From Paraglaciecola polaris LMG 21857 (GTDB lineage Bacteria > Pseudomonadota > Gammaproteobacteria > Enterobacterales > Alteromonadaceae), in NCBI RefSeq assembly GCF_000315055.1, contig NZ_BAER01000083.1, forward strand, positions 1 to 45,977: a stretch of DNA of 45,977 nucleotides. Direction: 5' to 3'. Positions 45,218 to 45,977 of this stretch are shown here, piece after piece. The position numbers were made by a program, and so were the translations under genes. Below the pieces are notes generated by a model. The model searched no databases. It had not been told where the DNA came from and saw only the letters and a list, made by a program, of their open reading frames with translations. Position 1 is the stretch's first letter, and every line of letters starts with the position of its first letter.

Positions 45218-45646
45218 ATGAGCATATTATGGCTCAAGGCGTTACATATATTTTTCATGGTGGCATGGATGGCAGGGATCTTCTATTTGCCCCGACTATT
45301 TGTTTACCATGCGCAAACGGATATTCAAGCCGTGCGGGATCAATTTAAAGTGATGGAACGTAAATTGTGGTTTTTTATCACCCCCTTTGCACTACTCACC
45401 TTGATATTTGGCATCAGTCTTATTTACCAATACGGCACTTCGTGGTTGGCAAGCTCAGGTTGGTTACATCTCAAATTGCTATTAGTCGCATTGTTGTATG
45501 CTTATCACTTTTATCTTTACCATCTGGTAAAAGTATTCGCTCGAGACGAAAATACCCATTCATCACGTTTTTATCGCTTTTTAAATGAAGCACCTGTTTT
45601 GGTTCTACTGGCAATTGTATGTTTAGCTGTAGTGAAATTTATTTAA
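45218..45646 (+). CDS. hemJ: HemJ-type protoporphyrinogen IX oxidase (UPF0093/CopD-like)
   Basis: A 142-residue four-helix membrane protein that oxidises protoporphyrinogen IX in haem synthesis. Family marks are the N-terminal LWLKALHIFFMVAWMAGIFYLPRLFVYHA (histidine H10 in the conserved position), RKLWFFITPFALLTLIFG, and WLHLKLLLVALLYAYHFYLYH. Length is standard. It lies after the ClC gene in an order seen in other Alteromonadales. GAGAAGG precedes ATG 45218. A small gene follows 108 bases downstream. Confidence 0.9.
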   Translation: MSILWLKALHIFFMVAWMAGIFYLPRLFVYHAQTDIQAVRDQFKVMERKLWFFITPFALLTLIFGISLIYQYGTSWLASSGWLHLKLLLVALLYAYHFYLYHLVKVFARDENTHSSRFYRFLNEAPVLVLLAIVCLAVVKFI

Positions 45647-45754
45647 CCCGACGAGTGTAATGTAAATATTTGTAAATCATGGCATATCTAGTTTGCGTTC
45701 AACGTGGCATTTGCTAATCTGGAAGGGTAAAAATCAATTCGAGAAAGTCATAAT

Positions 45755-45931
45755 ATGGATGTTGTGCAGATTAAATTACATACCCTCCTACGTCAGTCTG
45801 ACGTCGCCTTTGAAGAATTTAAAAAGTATCCCAATTCTCCCGACAGCGCGAAAGCATATGAAATTGCAAAATTAGCATTAGATGCACATATTGCCAATAT
45901 GCGTATCTCGTTTGAGCAGCGCTCGAAATAA
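45755..45931 (+). CDS. small conserved-looking protein, 58 residues
   Basis: ATG 45755 opens a 58-codon frame reading MDVVQIKLHTLLRQSDVAFE, then a helix with NSPDSAKAYEIAKLALDAHI and a final NMRISFEQRSK, ending in TAA at 45929-45931. Amphipathic helical composition, with E/K/A-rich periodicity, and GAGAAAG upstream favour a real gene. I recognise no family. It follows hemJ on the same strand; the overlapping longer frame in another phase is a shadow. Confidence 0.65.
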   Translation: MDVVQIKLHTLLRQSDVAFEEFKKYPNSPDSAKAYEIAKLALDAHIANMRISFEQRSK

Positions 45932-45977
45932 AGGTTTTGTGTTGAAATACCCTACTTACCACTAAATGTGCTTACTT

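Overview
The window looks like chromosomal DNA of a marine gammaproteobacterium of the order Alteromonadales (Alteromonas / Glaciecola / Paraglaciecola type). This is inferred from gene content and order: divergent argR and mdh, erpA with a ClC channel and HemJ, an acs locus with a CrbS/CrbR-type two-component system, and an Oar-like TonB-dependent receptor. I saw no rRNA, tRNA, CRISPR array, prophage or intact insertion sequence.

Layout. 1-3.6 kb is the least orderly part: a 72-bp-period tandem repeat touching the window edge, a possible decayed ORF, a complete succinylglutamate desuccinylase/aspartoacylase-family gene on the minus strand, and facing away from it a paralogue that has lost its first ~55 codons, then an Lrp/AsnC regulator. 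3.9-6.6 kb holds a divergent M23 murein endopeptidase gene and tyrS. 6.7-10.3 kb is a minus-strand block: DUF2721 protein, a hypothetical, a BtuF-like binding protein, a CbiB/CobD-family protein and mtnN.

10.5-26 kb is dominated by acetate metabolism and signalling: a DcaP-like porin, acs, the response regulator crbR, the giant sensor kinase crbS (convergent with and overlapping crbR), a DUF4212 subunit with its SSS acetate-type symporter, then a FIST sensor, a GGDEF-EAL protein, a cNMP/CBS/DUF294 protein and a DnaQ-like exonuclease. The porin, acs and the symporter operon each carry the same 14-base element (GACCNNGGTCTCAT), in the same orientation and 63-69 bases before the start codon. This makes a compact candidate regulon covering outer-membrane entry, inner-membrane uptake and activation of acetate.

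26-37 kb holds a transglutaminase/TPR lipoprotein, then an apparent nucleoside or nucleic-acid scavenging locus: an IPNS-like oxygenase, a CNT nucleoside transporter and uridine kinase on the minus strand, a coupled pair of envelope proteins of unknown function (one PhnD-like, the other possibly ending in a winged-helix-like domain), an Oar-like TonB-dependent receptor and a secreted endonuclease/phosphatase-family enzyme. A second palindrome (TTGACCA-NN-TRGTCAA) lies before the kinase/transporter operon, before the pair and before the receptor.

37-46 kb is mostly housekeeping: argR, mdh, a DUF2726 protein, small envelope proteins, an EF-hand protein with a 60-bp higher-order repeat, erpA, a DUF6776-type protein, a ClC channel, hemJ and a 58-residue protein. 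All functions are from reading motifs by eye; no database search was possible.
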